A stretch of DNA of 8,350 bases from CAWVVV01 sp964629165 (GCA_964629165.1 CAZVQJ010000131.1:1-8350); one strand, 5' to 3'; shown: positions 1 through 6,576, counted from the first letter of the stretch. Numbers and translations: made by a program. The notes: generated by a model from the letters alone, not told the origin.

Positions 1-20
1 GCAGTCGCGAGCAGAGCGGT

Positions 21-37
21 GGCCATGCACCATGGCC
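21..37. repeat. Perfect 7-bp inverted repeat, 3-nt spacer
   Basis: GGCCATG at 21-27 and CATGGCC at 31-37 are exact reverse complements around CAC. The downstream flank is only mildly T-rich (a TTTT run about 16 bases on), so this is a poor intrinsic terminator. It could be the end of an upstream transcript or a protein binding site; the sequence does not decide. Confidence 0.45.
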
Positions 38-171
38 GAAGTCTGGTATCAGTTTTATTCATGGGGTCTAGGGAGTTTGGATATGAGCGCTTGGAATCCG
101 GGGCCGCGAGGACCAAGGCACGCGAGAAAGTCTTTTAATCAGCGGTATCAGGGGGTTCGCCGACAAATTTA

Positions 172-185
172 ATTTAACGTTAAAT
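172..185. promoter_or_regulatory. Perfect 14-bp palindrome, candidate operator
   Basis: ATTTAACGTTAAAT is a perfect palindrome with no spacer. It sits in an AT-rich island inside otherwise GC-rich DNA, about 245 bases before the accB start codon. Uninterrupted palindromes of this size are typical of sites for dimeric helix-turn-helix repressors. That makes a transcriptional operator for the accB operon plausible, but no regulator is encoded nearby and I do not recognise the motif as belonging to a named factor. Confidence 0.4.
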
Positions 186-352
186 CAATGAAGTCAAGGG
201 GAAGTTGATCTGACAGCAAAAGTTTTTGAACGTTGTGCCCCTTCAGCAGTCGGTCGTCAGTTCCGGGGCTTCTTCCATCCTCGGGTGGGGGATTGAAAAT
301 CCCACGTCCATCTCGGGCGGTAGTGGAGAATCTTGTCCGCCTTTTCCGTTGC

Positions 353-370
353 AGGCACACGAGGCACACC
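353..370 (+). repeat. Tandem 9-mer in the accB leader
   Basis: AGGCACACG (353-361) is followed directly by AGGCACACC (362-370), an 8-of-9 direct repeat. It lies 60 bases before the accB start. It could be a direct-repeat activator site or simply local slippage. Confidence 0.35.
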
Positions 371-379
371 CATTGTTGT

Positions 380-414
380 CGGTTTTTAACTGAAACCGTT
401 CTCAACCACCGGTT
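380..414 (+). promoter_or_regulatory. Two small hairpins ahead of the accB ribosome binding site
   Basis: CGGTTT (380-385) pairs with AAACCG (393-398) around a 7-base loop. AACC (404-407) pairs with GGTT (411-414) around a 3-base loop. The second hairpin ends three bases before the Shine-Dalgarno sequence. If this region is transcribed, the structures could affect translation of accB. The stems are short, so chance pairing is a real alternative. Confidence 0.3.
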
Positions 415-417
415 AAC

Positions 418-425
418 GAGGAGGA
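418..425 (+). promoter_or_regulatory. Strong Shine-Dalgarno sequence of accB
   Basis: GAGGAGGA ends five bases before the TTG codon at 431-433. It contains AGGAGG (419-424), a close match to the 16S rRNA 3' end at good spacing. This site decides the accB start: the open frame runs further upstream, but no comparable site precedes any earlier in-frame start, and family homology begins exactly here. Confidence 0.85.
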
Positions 426-430
426 CACCT

Positions 431-868
431 TTGGACCTGAAGGAAATCAAACAGATCGTGGATCTCATGAAGCGCTCGGGCTTGTCCGAGTTCGAGATCG
501 AAGAGAAGGATTTGAAGCTGCGCATCTGCCGCAGTCAGCCTGCTGCTGCGCCAGCGGTGCCGCCTGCCGGGAACCCGGTCGTGGTCCATGCGCCCCCGGC
601 GGTGCCCGTCGCGGAAGTCCCTCCGCCGGTGCCTGGAGTGGTCATCAGGTCTCCCATGGTGGGGACTTTCTATGTCGCCGCGTCGCCTGACAGCCCGGCT
701 TTTGTACGGGTCGGAGACACCGTCAACCCGGATTCCGTCGTGTGCATCATCGAGGCGATGAAGGTCATGAACGAGATCAAGGCGGAGATTTCAGGGACCA
801 TCGCCGAGGTGTGCGTGAACAACGGCGAGAGCGTCGAGTACGGCCAGCCATTATTTCGCGTGAAGTAG
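431..868 (+). CDS. accB: Biotin carboxyl carrier protein of acetyl-CoA carboxylase (AccB/BCCP)
   Basis: BCCP carries biotin as the mobile CO2 carrier between AccC and the AccAD carboxyltransferase in fatty acid synthesis (cytoplasm). The TTG start gives 145 residues, close to the usual 150-160. Residues 1-34 (MDLKEIKQIVDLMKRSG...) are the conserved N-terminal helix-strand segment of BCCPs. Residues about 36-72 are an Ala/Pro/Val-rich flexible linker, and 73-145 the biotinyl domain. The biotin attachment site is EAMKVMNEI with Lys111, 34 residues from the C-terminus as in E. coli. The SPDSPAF segment matches the 'thumb' of acetyl-CoA carboxylase BCCPs, separating it from other biotinyl proteins. 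accC follows after 11 bases, so the two are almost certainly cotranscribed. The frame upstream to 233 shows no family similarity and is excluded from the call. Confidence 0.95.
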   Translation: MDLKEIKQIVDLMKRSGLSEFEIEEKDLKLRICRSQPAAAPAVPPAGNPVVVHAPPAVPVAEVPPPVPGVVIRSPMVGTFYVAASPDSPAFVRVGDTVNPDSVVCIIEAMKVMNEIKAEISGTIAEVCVNNGESVEYGQPLFRVK

Positions 869-879
869 CGCTCTCATCC

Positions 880-2259
880 ATGTTCTCTAAAATCCTTATC
901 GCGAACCGCGGCGAGATCGCGCTCCGCATCATCCGCGCCTGCAAGGAACTTGGCATTCAGACTGTCGCAGTTTACTCCGAGGCGGACGAGCAGAGCCTGC
1001 ATGTGCAGTTGGCTGATGGCGCCATCTGTATCGGCGGGGCACCCGGCGCGGAAAGCTACCTGCGCCCGGAGCGGATCATCGCAGCGGCGGAGATCGCGGA
1101 TGTGGATGGGATCCATCCTGGCTACGGGTTTCTTGCCGAGGATGCGGATTTCGCCGAGCAATGCGAGGAATGCCACGTCAAGTTCATCGGGCCCCACTCC
1201 TCCGCGATCCGCCGGATGGGCGACAAGGCGGTTGCCCGTGAAACGGTGAAAGCGGCCGGCGTGCCGACGGTCCCTGGCAGTGACGGTGCGGTGCAGAACC
1301 CTGAAGAGGCCGTCGAGATCGCGGAGCGGATCGGGTTTCCGGTGATCATCAAGGCGGTCTCCGGAGGCGGGGGGCGAGGCATGCGACTCGCGCACAACCG
1401 GATGTCCTTCCAGAAAGAGTTCGTCGCCGCCAGCAACGAAGCGGAGAAAGCATTCGGAGACGGCGCCGTCTACATCGAGAAGTATATCGAGGAGCCCCGT
1501 CATATCGAGTTTCAGATCCTTGCCGATGAGCACGGCACGATTCTCCATCTCGGGGAACGTGACTGTTCCGTTCAACGCCGGCATCAGAAGGTCATCGAGG
1601 AGGCGCCCTCCCCCTTCATCACTCCGGAATTGCGCGAGGCGATGGGTGAGGCCGCCGTCAAGGCCGCCCGGGCTTGCCATTACACGAATGCCGGGACCAT
1701 CGAGTTTCTCGTCGATAAGGAGCGGAACTTCTACTTCATCGAGATGAATACGCGGATTCAGGTGGAACATCCGGTGACCGAGGAAGTCACGGGAATCGAC
1801 CTGATCAAGGAACAGCTTCGGATTGCTTCCGGTCTTCGGCTGGAGTATCGACAGGAGGACATCAAGCCACTCCGCCACGCGGTGGAAGTGCGGATCTGTG
1901 CCGAGGACCCCAGCCGCAATTTCATGCCTTCTCCCGGCCAGATCACTCTCTACTGTGCACCGGGTGGGCCTGGCGTGCGCGTCGACAGCCACGCCTACGC
2001 CGGTTATTCGGTCCCGCCATATTACGATAGCATGATCGCAAAGGTGATCACGCGGGGACCTACCCGGGAGGCAGCGCTGGTTCGCATGTCGCGGGCGCTT
2101 GATGAATACCTGATCCGCGGGATCAAAACCAACATTGCCTTCGCCCGGGCCATCATTCAGGATCCCGTTTTTCGCGAGGGCGGTGCCACCACCCGCTTCG
2201 TTGAAGAATTTCTCGCCCGAACGCCGAAAGATCTCTTCGCTGGAGAGGAAAAGACCTAG
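880..2259 (+). CDS. accC: Biotin carboxylase subunit of acetyl-CoA carboxylase (AccC)
   Basis: AccC uses ATP and bicarbonate to carboxylate the biotin on AccB. The protein has 459 residues (E. coli 449) and is complete. The N-terminal biotin carboxylase domain begins MFSKILIANRGEIALRIIRA. The ATP-grasp domain has Lys116, Lys158 and the glycine-rich loop SGGGGRGMR (161-169), followed by EKYIEEPRHIEFQ (200-212). The catalytic signature IEMNTRIQVEHPVTE (287-301) supplies Glu288, Asn290, Arg292, Gln294, Val295 and Glu296, and Arg338 lies in VEVRICAED. These catalytic positions share their numbering with the E. coli enzyme. I chose the ATG at 880 because the family begins there; the open frame to 742 would overlap the biotinyl domain of accB. 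The start has no visible Shine-Dalgarno sequence, which suggests translational coupling to accB 11 bases upstream. Confidence 0.98.
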   Translation: MFSKILIANRGEIALRIIRACKELGIQTVAVYSEADEQSLHVQLADGAICIGGAPGAESYLRPERIIAAAEIADVDGIHPGYGFLAEDADFAEQCEECHVKFIGPHSSAIRRMGDKAVARETVKAAGVPTVPGSDGAVQNPEEAVEIAERIGFPVIIKAVSGGGGRGMRLAHNRMSFQKEFVAASNEAEKAFGDGAVYIEKYIEEPRHIEFQILADEHGTILHLGERDCSVQRRHQKVIEEAPSPFITPELREAMGEAAVKAARACHYTNAGTIEFLVDKERNFYFIEMNTRIQVEHPVTEEVTGIDLIKEQLRIASGLRLEYRQEDIKPLRHAVEVRICAEDPSRNFMPSPGQITLYCAPGGPGVRVDSHAYAGYSVPPYYDSMIAKVITRGPTREAALVRMSRALDEYLIRGIKTNIAFARAIIQDPVFREGGATTRFVEEFLARTPKDLFAGEEKT

Positions 2260-2285
2260 CAGTTCGAATCCTTCCCCTTCTCATC

Positions 2286-2690
2286 ATGACCGAAGAAACT
2301 GAATATCAGGAACCCACCGAGCTGGAGCCTCTGCACGATCACGACGATGGGAGCATCACGATCAACAACAATGTCGTCGCGAACATTGTCGCGATGGCGG
2401 CGAAGGAGGTTCCCGGCGTTTACGGCCTCGCCAGCGGCAGCTTTCAGGGCCTCTTCAACAAGGGAGGCAGCATTTCGGTCGAAGAGGACGACGAGAAACG
2501 GTATCAGATCCGCATCAAGCTGATCTTCGTTTTCGGCGTCCGCATCGGCAAGGTAGCGGAAGAAGTGAAGCGGGCCGTGAAGGAACAGGTTGAGTTAATG
2601 ACCGACAAGGAGGTTTCCCGGGTCGACATACTGGTCGATGAAGTCCGCAATCCGAATAGCCCCGACGCCAAGTCGGACGACGCCGATTAG
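2286..2690 (+). CDS. Asp23/Gls24 family protein (YqhY-like position after accC)
   Basis: This is a 134-residue protein of the Asp23/Gls24 (DUF322) family. The core runs from about residue 22 to 121: GSITINNNVVANIVAMAAKE, then VPGVYGLA, an amphipathic strand region (YQIRIKLIFVFGVRIGKVAEEV) and a final helix-strand ending VDILVDEVR. The ends are acidic (TEETEYQEPTELEP at the start, SPDAKSDDAD at the end), and no membrane segment is visible, so it should be cytoplasmic. It starts 26 bases after accC, without a clear Shine-Dalgarno site, and is probably the last gene of the operon. In Bacillus the same position is held by YqhY, an Asp23 protein whose loss selects for acetyl-CoA carboxylase mutations. 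A role in tuning carboxylase activity or envelope homeostasis is therefore reasonable but inferred. The family assignment is firm; the biochemical activity is unknown. Confidence 0.92.
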   Translation: MTEETEYQEPTELEPLHDHDDGSITINNNVVANIVAMAAKEVPGVYGLASGSFQGLFNKGGSISVEEDDEKRYQIRIKLIFVFGVRIGKVAEEVKRAVKEQVELMTDKEVSRVDILVDEVRNPNSPDAKSDDAD

Positions 2691-2736
2691 GCTATCTTTC
2701 GGGTCTTACCGGCCTTCCGCACGGGGGCATCCTCCT

Positions 2737-2763
2737 AGGTCCAAGTGGACCTTTCTCCTCCTC
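2737..2763 (+). terminator. Candidate terminator of the accB-accC-Asp23 unit
   Basis: AGGTCCA (2737-2743) and TGGACCT (2746-2752) form a perfect stem; with a realistic tetraloop AAGT it is six base pairs. It is followed by TTTCTCCTCC, which is pyrimidine-rich but short of a true U tract. The position, 47 bases after the Asp23 stop and before the next gene, fits a terminator. The weak T run makes efficiency uncertain. Confidence 0.5.
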
Positions 2764-2793
2764 GTGCTCGCTTTTTAGGAAGTGTCGCCCACG

Positions 2794-2809
2794 CTGAGTT
2801 AGCGCTCAG
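2794..2809. repeat. Small inverted repeat before the histidine kinase
   Basis: CTGAG (2794-2798) and CTCAG (2805-2809) flank a 6-base spacer, ending 21 bases before the kinase ATG. It could be an operator or a leader hairpin. At five base pairs it may also be chance. Confidence 0.25.
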
Positions 2810-2830
2810 AGATGGACGTACACTTCGCTA

Positions 2831-4168
2831 ATGGCATTGAGAGAACATACTGTCGAGGGACGCCTGACCTGCCTCCTGTATAGGCAGGCGCCACCCGCGC
2901 TGGGTTTCAACCTGCTTCTCTCGATCCTCCTCTCGTTCGCCCTCTGCGGCCGCTTTTCCTTCTCCGTTGTAGGTGCCTGGCTTGGGCTACACGGGCTCAT
3001 TCTTGCGATTCGGGCGGTTGTTATCCGCTATTATGTGAAGCGTGAGCCCGCCGATGCTGAGCATCAGCGATGGCGGGTGATCTTCGGGTTCGGTTCCACC
3101 CTGACCGCTGCGAGTTGGGCGACGGCCTCCGTTCTCTTTTTCGATCCCACCGCGCCGCTCCAGCTTTCCTTGCTCTTGGCCACGCTCGGGGCGACGGCCG
3201 CCGGGGCCACGGCCTCCCTCTGTTCGTCGCGAGGAGTCACCGCTGCCTTTCTCGCCGTTCTCCTGGTCCCGATCTCGATTCGACTTCTGTTGATCGGCGA
3301 ACTCGTGCCGGCGTTTATCGGGGTGCTTGCGTGGATATTTTCGGCCTTCCTTTTGGTCACGGCCTTTCGCTTTCGAGTAACCCTCGCGGAATCCTTTCGC
3401 TTGCGGGATGAGAACGCCGAGATTCTTAAGGAGCTCCGCAGCGCAAAAGAAGCCACCGAGGAAGCCAGCCGCTCCCGCAGTGAGTTTCTTGCGACGGTGA
3501 GCCATGAGCTGCGCACGCCGCTGAACGGGATCATCGGCATGGCCGAAATTCTCCGCGAAAATCCCCTCGACGAAACGCAAGGTGCCCACCTCGCGATTCT
3601 CAGTGAATCAGCCGAGCTCCTCCTCACGCTTCTGAACGACATCCTCGACCTGTCGAAGATGGAAGCCAACCGCTTCGAGTTGGAGTACGTGCCGTTCCGA
3701 ATCGAAGAGGTGATCCGCCGGAGTGGGGATCTCGGGAGCGCGCTTGCACGACGAAAACGCCTCGATTTCCAGGTCCACATCGATCCAGACGCGGCGCAGT
3801 GTGTATCTGGAGATCCGCTCCGTCTCCAACAGATCCTTCTGAACCTCATTGGAAATGCCGTGAAATTCACGGATCGAGGACACGTATGCCTGTATGTCCG
3901 TCGGCCGGAGCCTGCTCTCTGGAAATTCACGATTGAGGATACCGGGATCGGGATTTCTCCGGACGTGCGCGACCGCCTCTTCCAGCGATTTGCGCAGGCC
4001 GATCCTTCGATGAGCCGCCGATATGGTGGGTCCGGACTTGGACTGGCTATCGCGCACGACCTCACCGTCCTCATGAATGGTCGCATCGATGTCGAAAGCT
4101 CGGACGGAAACGGAGCGCGCTTTCATGTTTTCATTCCCCTGCGACCGGCCGAAAGCGAAGGCGCGTGA
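2831..4168 (+). CDS. Membrane-bound sensor histidine kinase, no receiver domain
   Basis: A 445-residue HisKA-type sensor kinase of the inner membrane. Six hydrophobic segments lie at about residues 23-42, 44-68, 81-104, 110-131, 136-156 and 158-180. They are joined by very short loops, with no periplasmic sensor domain and no recognisable PAS, GAF or HAMP. A charged, probably coiled-coil linker (181-216) leads into the dimerisation domain with the phosphoacceptor His225 in SHELRTPLNGI. The ATPase domain is complete: N box with Asn342 (LLNLIGNAVKFT), G1 DTGIGI (370-375), F box LFQRF (383-387) and G2 GGSGLGLAI (399-407). The H-box and catalytic sequence are of the type usually seen in hybrid kinases, yet the protein stops soon after the ATPase fold and lacks a receiver. 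No response regulator is encoded in this window, so the partner must lie elsewhere. No Shine-Dalgarno site precedes the ATG. The signal sensed is unknown. Confidence 0.94.
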   Translation: MALREHTVEGRLTCLLYRQAPPALGFNLLLSILLSFALCGRFSFSVVGAWLGLHGLILAIRAVVIRYYVKREPADAEHQRWRVIFGFGSTLTAASWATASVLFFDPTAPLQLSLLLATLGATAAGATASLCSSRGVTAAFLAVLLVPISIRLLLIGELVPAFIGVLAWIFSAFLLVTAFRFRVTLAESFRLRDENAEILKELRSAKEATEEASRSRSEFLATVSHELRTPLNGIIGMAEILRENPLDETQGAHLAILSESAELLLTLLNDILDLSKMEANRFELEYVPFRIEEVIRRSGDLGSALARRKRLDFQVHIDPDAAQCVSGDPLRLQQILLNLIGNAVKFTDRGHVCLYVRRPEPALWKFTIEDTGIGISPDVRDRLFQRFAQADPSMSRRYGGSGLGLAIAHDLTVLMNGRIDVESSDGNGARFHVFIPLRPAESEGA

Positions 4169-4250
4169 CGCTATTCTTCGAGCGCGTCGCACGCTCCCTC
4201 CCGGACTCTGGCCTTGCCCACTCTGCTCCTGGAGCGAAGAAACAGGGCGC

Positions 4251-5468
4251 ATGATTTCTCGTCCGCCCACCTTCGATGCCGCCCTCCGTCAACACCTCCG
4301 GCAAATGGCCCACGAGGGGCGCCTGCACGAAGGGACATTGGAATCGCAAACCGCCGACCCCGTTGCTGTTTTTTCGGGCGAGTTCTGGACGTCACGCCAG
4401 CGCGCCGCACACCGGCTTCACGAGGTTTCCTACCGGGCCTGCTTCAAGCCGCAGCTTCCCCGCTTTTTCATCGATCACCTGACCGCACCGGGAGACTTGG
4501 TCTACGATCCGTTCGGCGGCCGCGGGACAACCGCGTTGGAAGCTGTCCTGCAGGGCCGAGACGCGGTCAGCTCCGATGTGAATCCCCTCAGTGCGATCCT
4601 CCTTGAGCCCCGATTCAATCCGCCGCCGATGGAAGCTGTTGAAACAGCGCTTGCCGCTCTGCCCCGCTCGTTTGACGGATCCTTGCCGGAAGATCTCCTC
4701 ACCTTTTATCATCCTGAGACCCTCCGCCGACTCTGCGCCATGCGGGCCCACTGGATCGAGCGGGGCGAGGAACTGACACCTCCGGAGCGGTGGATCCGGA
4801 TGGTCGCCACGAATCGCTTGACGGGTCATTCTCCCGGATTCTTTTCCGTCTATACGATGCCGCCAAATCAGGCCGTTTCCGTCGTCAGTCAAAAGAGAAT
4901 CAATGAGCAACGCGGTCAAAAGCCACCCTTGCGCGACGTCGACGCTCTCATTCTCCGCAAGAGTCGCCAGCTTCAGGGAGAACCGTGCGATCTGTTCTCC
5001 GTCCCCCGTGGATCCGGCCGGGCCTACACCGCCTCCGCCGGGAAGACTCCGTTTCTGGATGACGATTCGGTGGATCTGATTGTGACCTCTCCACCGTTCC
5101 TTGATATCGTCGACTACGCAGGCGACAACTGGTTGCGGGGCTGGTTCAATGGGATTGATCCGCAATCGATCCAGCTCTGGGTCATTCGCAAAATCGAGGA
5201 TTGGACGACACAAATGACGCGGGCTCTCGAAGAAATGCGTCGAGTTCTCAAGCGCGGCGCCCATGTCGCCTTCGAGGTGGGCGAAGTCCGGCGGGGAACC
5301 GTGCGGCTGGAGGAACAAGTGGTACAAGCAGGGCGCACCGCGGGCCTCACGCCCGTTTGCATCCTGATCAACGTGCAGAAGTTCACAAAAACGGCCAACT
5401 GCTGGGGTGTGGACAACGGCACCCGGGGAACGAACACAAATCGCATCGTCCTCTTTCGCAAAGACTGA
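4251..5468 (+). CDS. Solitary AdoMet-dependent DNA methyltransferase (N4/N6 amino-methylase type)
   Basis: A 405-residue protein with both hallmark motifs of amino-group DNA methyltransferases. The AdoMet-binding motif I is YDPFGGRGTTALEA (85-98), followed by the acidic motif II in SSDVNPLS (Asp109). The catalytic motif IV is VTSPPF (278-283) in the context TSPPFLDIVDYAGDNWLRGWF. The SPPF/Y form is commonest in N4-cytosine methylases. The AdoMet region precedes the catalytic one, and about 185 residues in between may hold the target recognition part; this is an alpha-like order, whereas DPF-GxGTT sequences more often sit C-terminally in beta-class enzymes. Methylation of RNA or protein cannot be excluded. 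The ATG at 4251 is the best start: the frame is open to 4077, but that would overlap the kinase gene. It lies 82 bases after the kinase, and no restriction endonuclease is adjacent. A role in epigenetic regulation or genome protection is inferred. Confidence 0.85.
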   Translation: MISRPPTFDAALRQHLRQMAHEGRLHEGTLESQTADPVAVFSGEFWTSRQRAAHRLHEVSYRACFKPQLPRFFIDHLTAPGDLVYDPFGGRGTTALEAVLQGRDAVSSDVNPLSAILLEPRFNPPPMEAVETALAALPRSFDGSLPEDLLTFYHPETLRRLCAMRAHWIERGEELTPPERWIRMVATNRLTGHSPGFFSVYTMPPNQAVSVVSQKRINEQRGQKPPLRDVDALILRKSRQLQGEPCDLFSVPRGSGRAYTASAGKTPFLDDDSVDLIVTSPPFLDIVDYAGDNWLRGWFNGIDPQSIQLWVIRKIEDWTTQMTRALEEMRRVLKRGAHVAFEVGEVRRGTVRLEEQVVQAGRTAGLTPVCILINVQKFTKTANCWGVDNGTRGTNTNRIVLFRKD

Positions 5469-5511
5469 GCAACCGGGCGGGAAGCAGCCTGAAGGCTCCC
5501 CTGCGTTGTCG
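5469..5511. terminator. Short convergent intergenic region with a hairpin
   Basis: Only 43 bases separate the stop codons of the methyltransferase (plus) and pyrD (minus). AGCCT (5486-5490) pairs with AGGCT (5493-5497), and GGG (5479-5481) can close on CCC (5498-5500) with a bulge. There is no T run on either side. It may serve as a weak bidirectional terminator. Confidence 0.3.
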
Positions 5512-6576
5512 TCAGACCCAATCCCGGTGATGGGCGGCAAGCGCCTGCCCGAGTTCACGCGCAAGGAACGGCCCCCGATAGATCATCGCGGTGTAGATCT
5601 GGATCAGATCTGCCCCGGCGTCCACCATGCGCCCGGCCGAACGCGCGTCTTCAATCCCGCCTACTCCGATGATCGGCAACCGACGGTTAGTGGCGAGGGA
5701 GATGTAGTTGACGATCTCACAGGCGCGACGATGCACGAGCGGGCCGCTAAGACCTCCGGACTCCCGCAAGCCTGCGCTGAGGCCCTGCCGGTTAACCGTC
5801 GTATTGGTGGCGATGACCCCATCCAGGCCGACCGACAGGATCGTTTCGAGGATCTGGTCAATCTCCCGAAACGTGAGATCCGGAGCAATCTTGAGGAGCA
5901 GCGGCCGGGGCTTCTGCCCTAGCTTTCGGGCCCGACTGCGGTTTGCCTGCATCAGCTCCGTCAGAAGATCCGGGAGAAAATCCCGCCCCTGCAGCCGACG
6001 CAATTCCGGGGTATTCGGACTGCTCACATTGATCGCAAAGTAATCCGCGTAGTCCGCCAGAAGGTGAAACGAACCGACGTAATCAGCAACAGCCTCGGAG
6101 AGCGGGGTTACCCGGGACTTCCCGAGGTTGATGCCGAGTGGCCGCCGGCGGTTCTTGTCGGCTCCCTGCTTCTTGAGGCGCTCGGCGACGGCCTGCGCGC
6201 CTTCGTTGTTGAAGCCCATCCGGTTGATGATGCCCCGCTGCTCCGGATAACGGAAGATCCTCGGTTTCTCGTTTCCAGGCTGCTTGTGATAGGTCACCGT
6301 GCCGATCTCGGCAAAGCCGAAACCCAAAGCCCCCATCGCTCTCCAGAAGCGACCATTCTTATCCATGCCAGCGGCAAGGCCGACGGGATTCGGGAACTCC
6401 AGGCCGAACAACTCGAAGGGCTGGGATCGACGGGGCGCATTGTAGCGCTCCAGGAGCCGACAGAGCGATCCGAGATGCCCGAGATATTCGAGCGACGTCG
6501 TCGCCAGATCGTGCGCTTTCTCGGGATCCTGCCGAAAGAGCACAGGCCGTGCAATTTTCTCATAGACGAATCCCAT
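5512..6576 (-). CDS. pyrD: Dihydroorotate dehydrogenase (quinone), class 2
   Basis: PyrD oxidises dihydroorotate to orotate with FMN, passing electrons to the quinone pool; it is the fourth step of pyrimidine synthesis and acts at the inner face of the membrane. The protein has 354 residues (E. coli 336) and is complete. The N-terminal helical segment MGFVYEKIARPVLFRQDPEKAH is the class 2 membrane-associating extension. The barrel shows NPVGLAAGMDKNG (63-75, Lys73), EIGTVT (90-95), INRMGFNNEGA (117-127), GINLGKS (148-154), the active-site motif NVSSPNTP (183-190) with the class 2 base Ser186, KIAPDL (229-234), IATNTT (255-260), SGGLSG (273-278) and the FMN phosphate-binding region IIGVGGI (302-308). 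I chose the ATG at 6576 because homology starts there and AGGA lies nine bases upstream; an in-frame TTG at 6612 is unlikely. No other pyrimidine gene is adjacent. It is divergent from the acidic-tail gene. Confidence 0.97.
   Translation of the reverse strand: MGFVYEKIARPVLFRQDPEKAHDLATTSLEYLGHLGSLCRLLERYNAPRRSQPFELFGLEFPNPVGLAAGMDKNGRFWRAMGALGFGFAEIGTVTYHKQPGNEKPRIFRYPEQRGIINRMGFNNEGAQAVAERLKKQGADKNRRRPLGINLGKSRVTPLSEAVADYVGSFHLLADYADYFAINVSSPNTPELRRLQGRDFLPDLLTELMQANRSRARKLGQKPRPLLLKIAPDLTFREIDQILETILSVGLDGVIATNTTVNRQGLSAGLRESGGLSGPLVHRRACEIVNYISLATNRRLPIIGVGGIEDARSAGRMVDAGADLIQIYTAMIYRGPFLARELGQALAAHHRDWV

Larger units (their letters stand above)
1..430. other. Upstream intergenic region of the accB operon
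   Basis: No gene can be supported in this stretch. Two plus-strand frames stay open from the window edge (to the TAA at 136-138 and to the TAA at 170-172), including a possible 46-codon frame from the ATG at 32. Their translations resemble nothing I recognise, so I do not call them. The stretch does contain ordered DNA: an inverted repeat at 21-37, a perfect 14-bp palindrome at 172-185, a hairpin GGGATT-GAA-AATCCC at 289-303, a tandem 9-mer at 353-370, and two small hairpins just ahead of the accB ribosome binding site. It probably carries the accB promoter, but I cannot point to a convincing -35/-10 pair. Confidence 0.6.

Noticed and set aside
140..170. GTTCG-containing stretch resembling a tRNA T-loop
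   Set aside because: The flanking bases do not form the 5-bp T-stem, and no acceptor or anticodon arm is present.
233..430. N-terminal extension of accB to a TTG at 233
   Set aside because: The 66 extra residues are Arg/Pro/His-rich, match nothing in BCCPs, and have no ribosome site; the strong Shine-Dalgarno sequence and family homology both place the start at 431.
742..879. N-terminal extension of accC to a GTG at 742
   Set aside because: It reads the biotinyl domain of accB out of frame as a His/Arg-rich peptide. Biotin carboxylase homology begins at the ATG at 880.
874..1992. Long minus-strand open frame opposite accC
   Set aside because: It is the shadow of a GC-rich codon pattern on the opposite strand of an unmistakable accC; the translation has no recognisable domain.
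2812..2883. 23-codon upstream frame overlapping the kinase start
   Set aside because: It has an ATG but no ribosome site and no attenuator-like codon run or paired terminator structures; chance is the simpler explanation.
3064..4086. Long minus-strand open frame opposite the histidine kinase
   Set aside because: The Arg/Ser-rich translation is typical of antisense readings, and the plus strand has every kinase motif in order.
4077..4250. Methyltransferase start at the ATG at 4077
   Set aside because: It would overlap the last 92 bases of the kinase gene, and the extra residues are compositionally odd; the ATG at 4251 gives a clean start.
4392..5564. Minus-strand 390-codon open frame opposite the methyltransferase
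   Set aside because: The plus strand carries paired methyltransferase motifs, whereas the minus reading has none and overlaps the end of pyrD.
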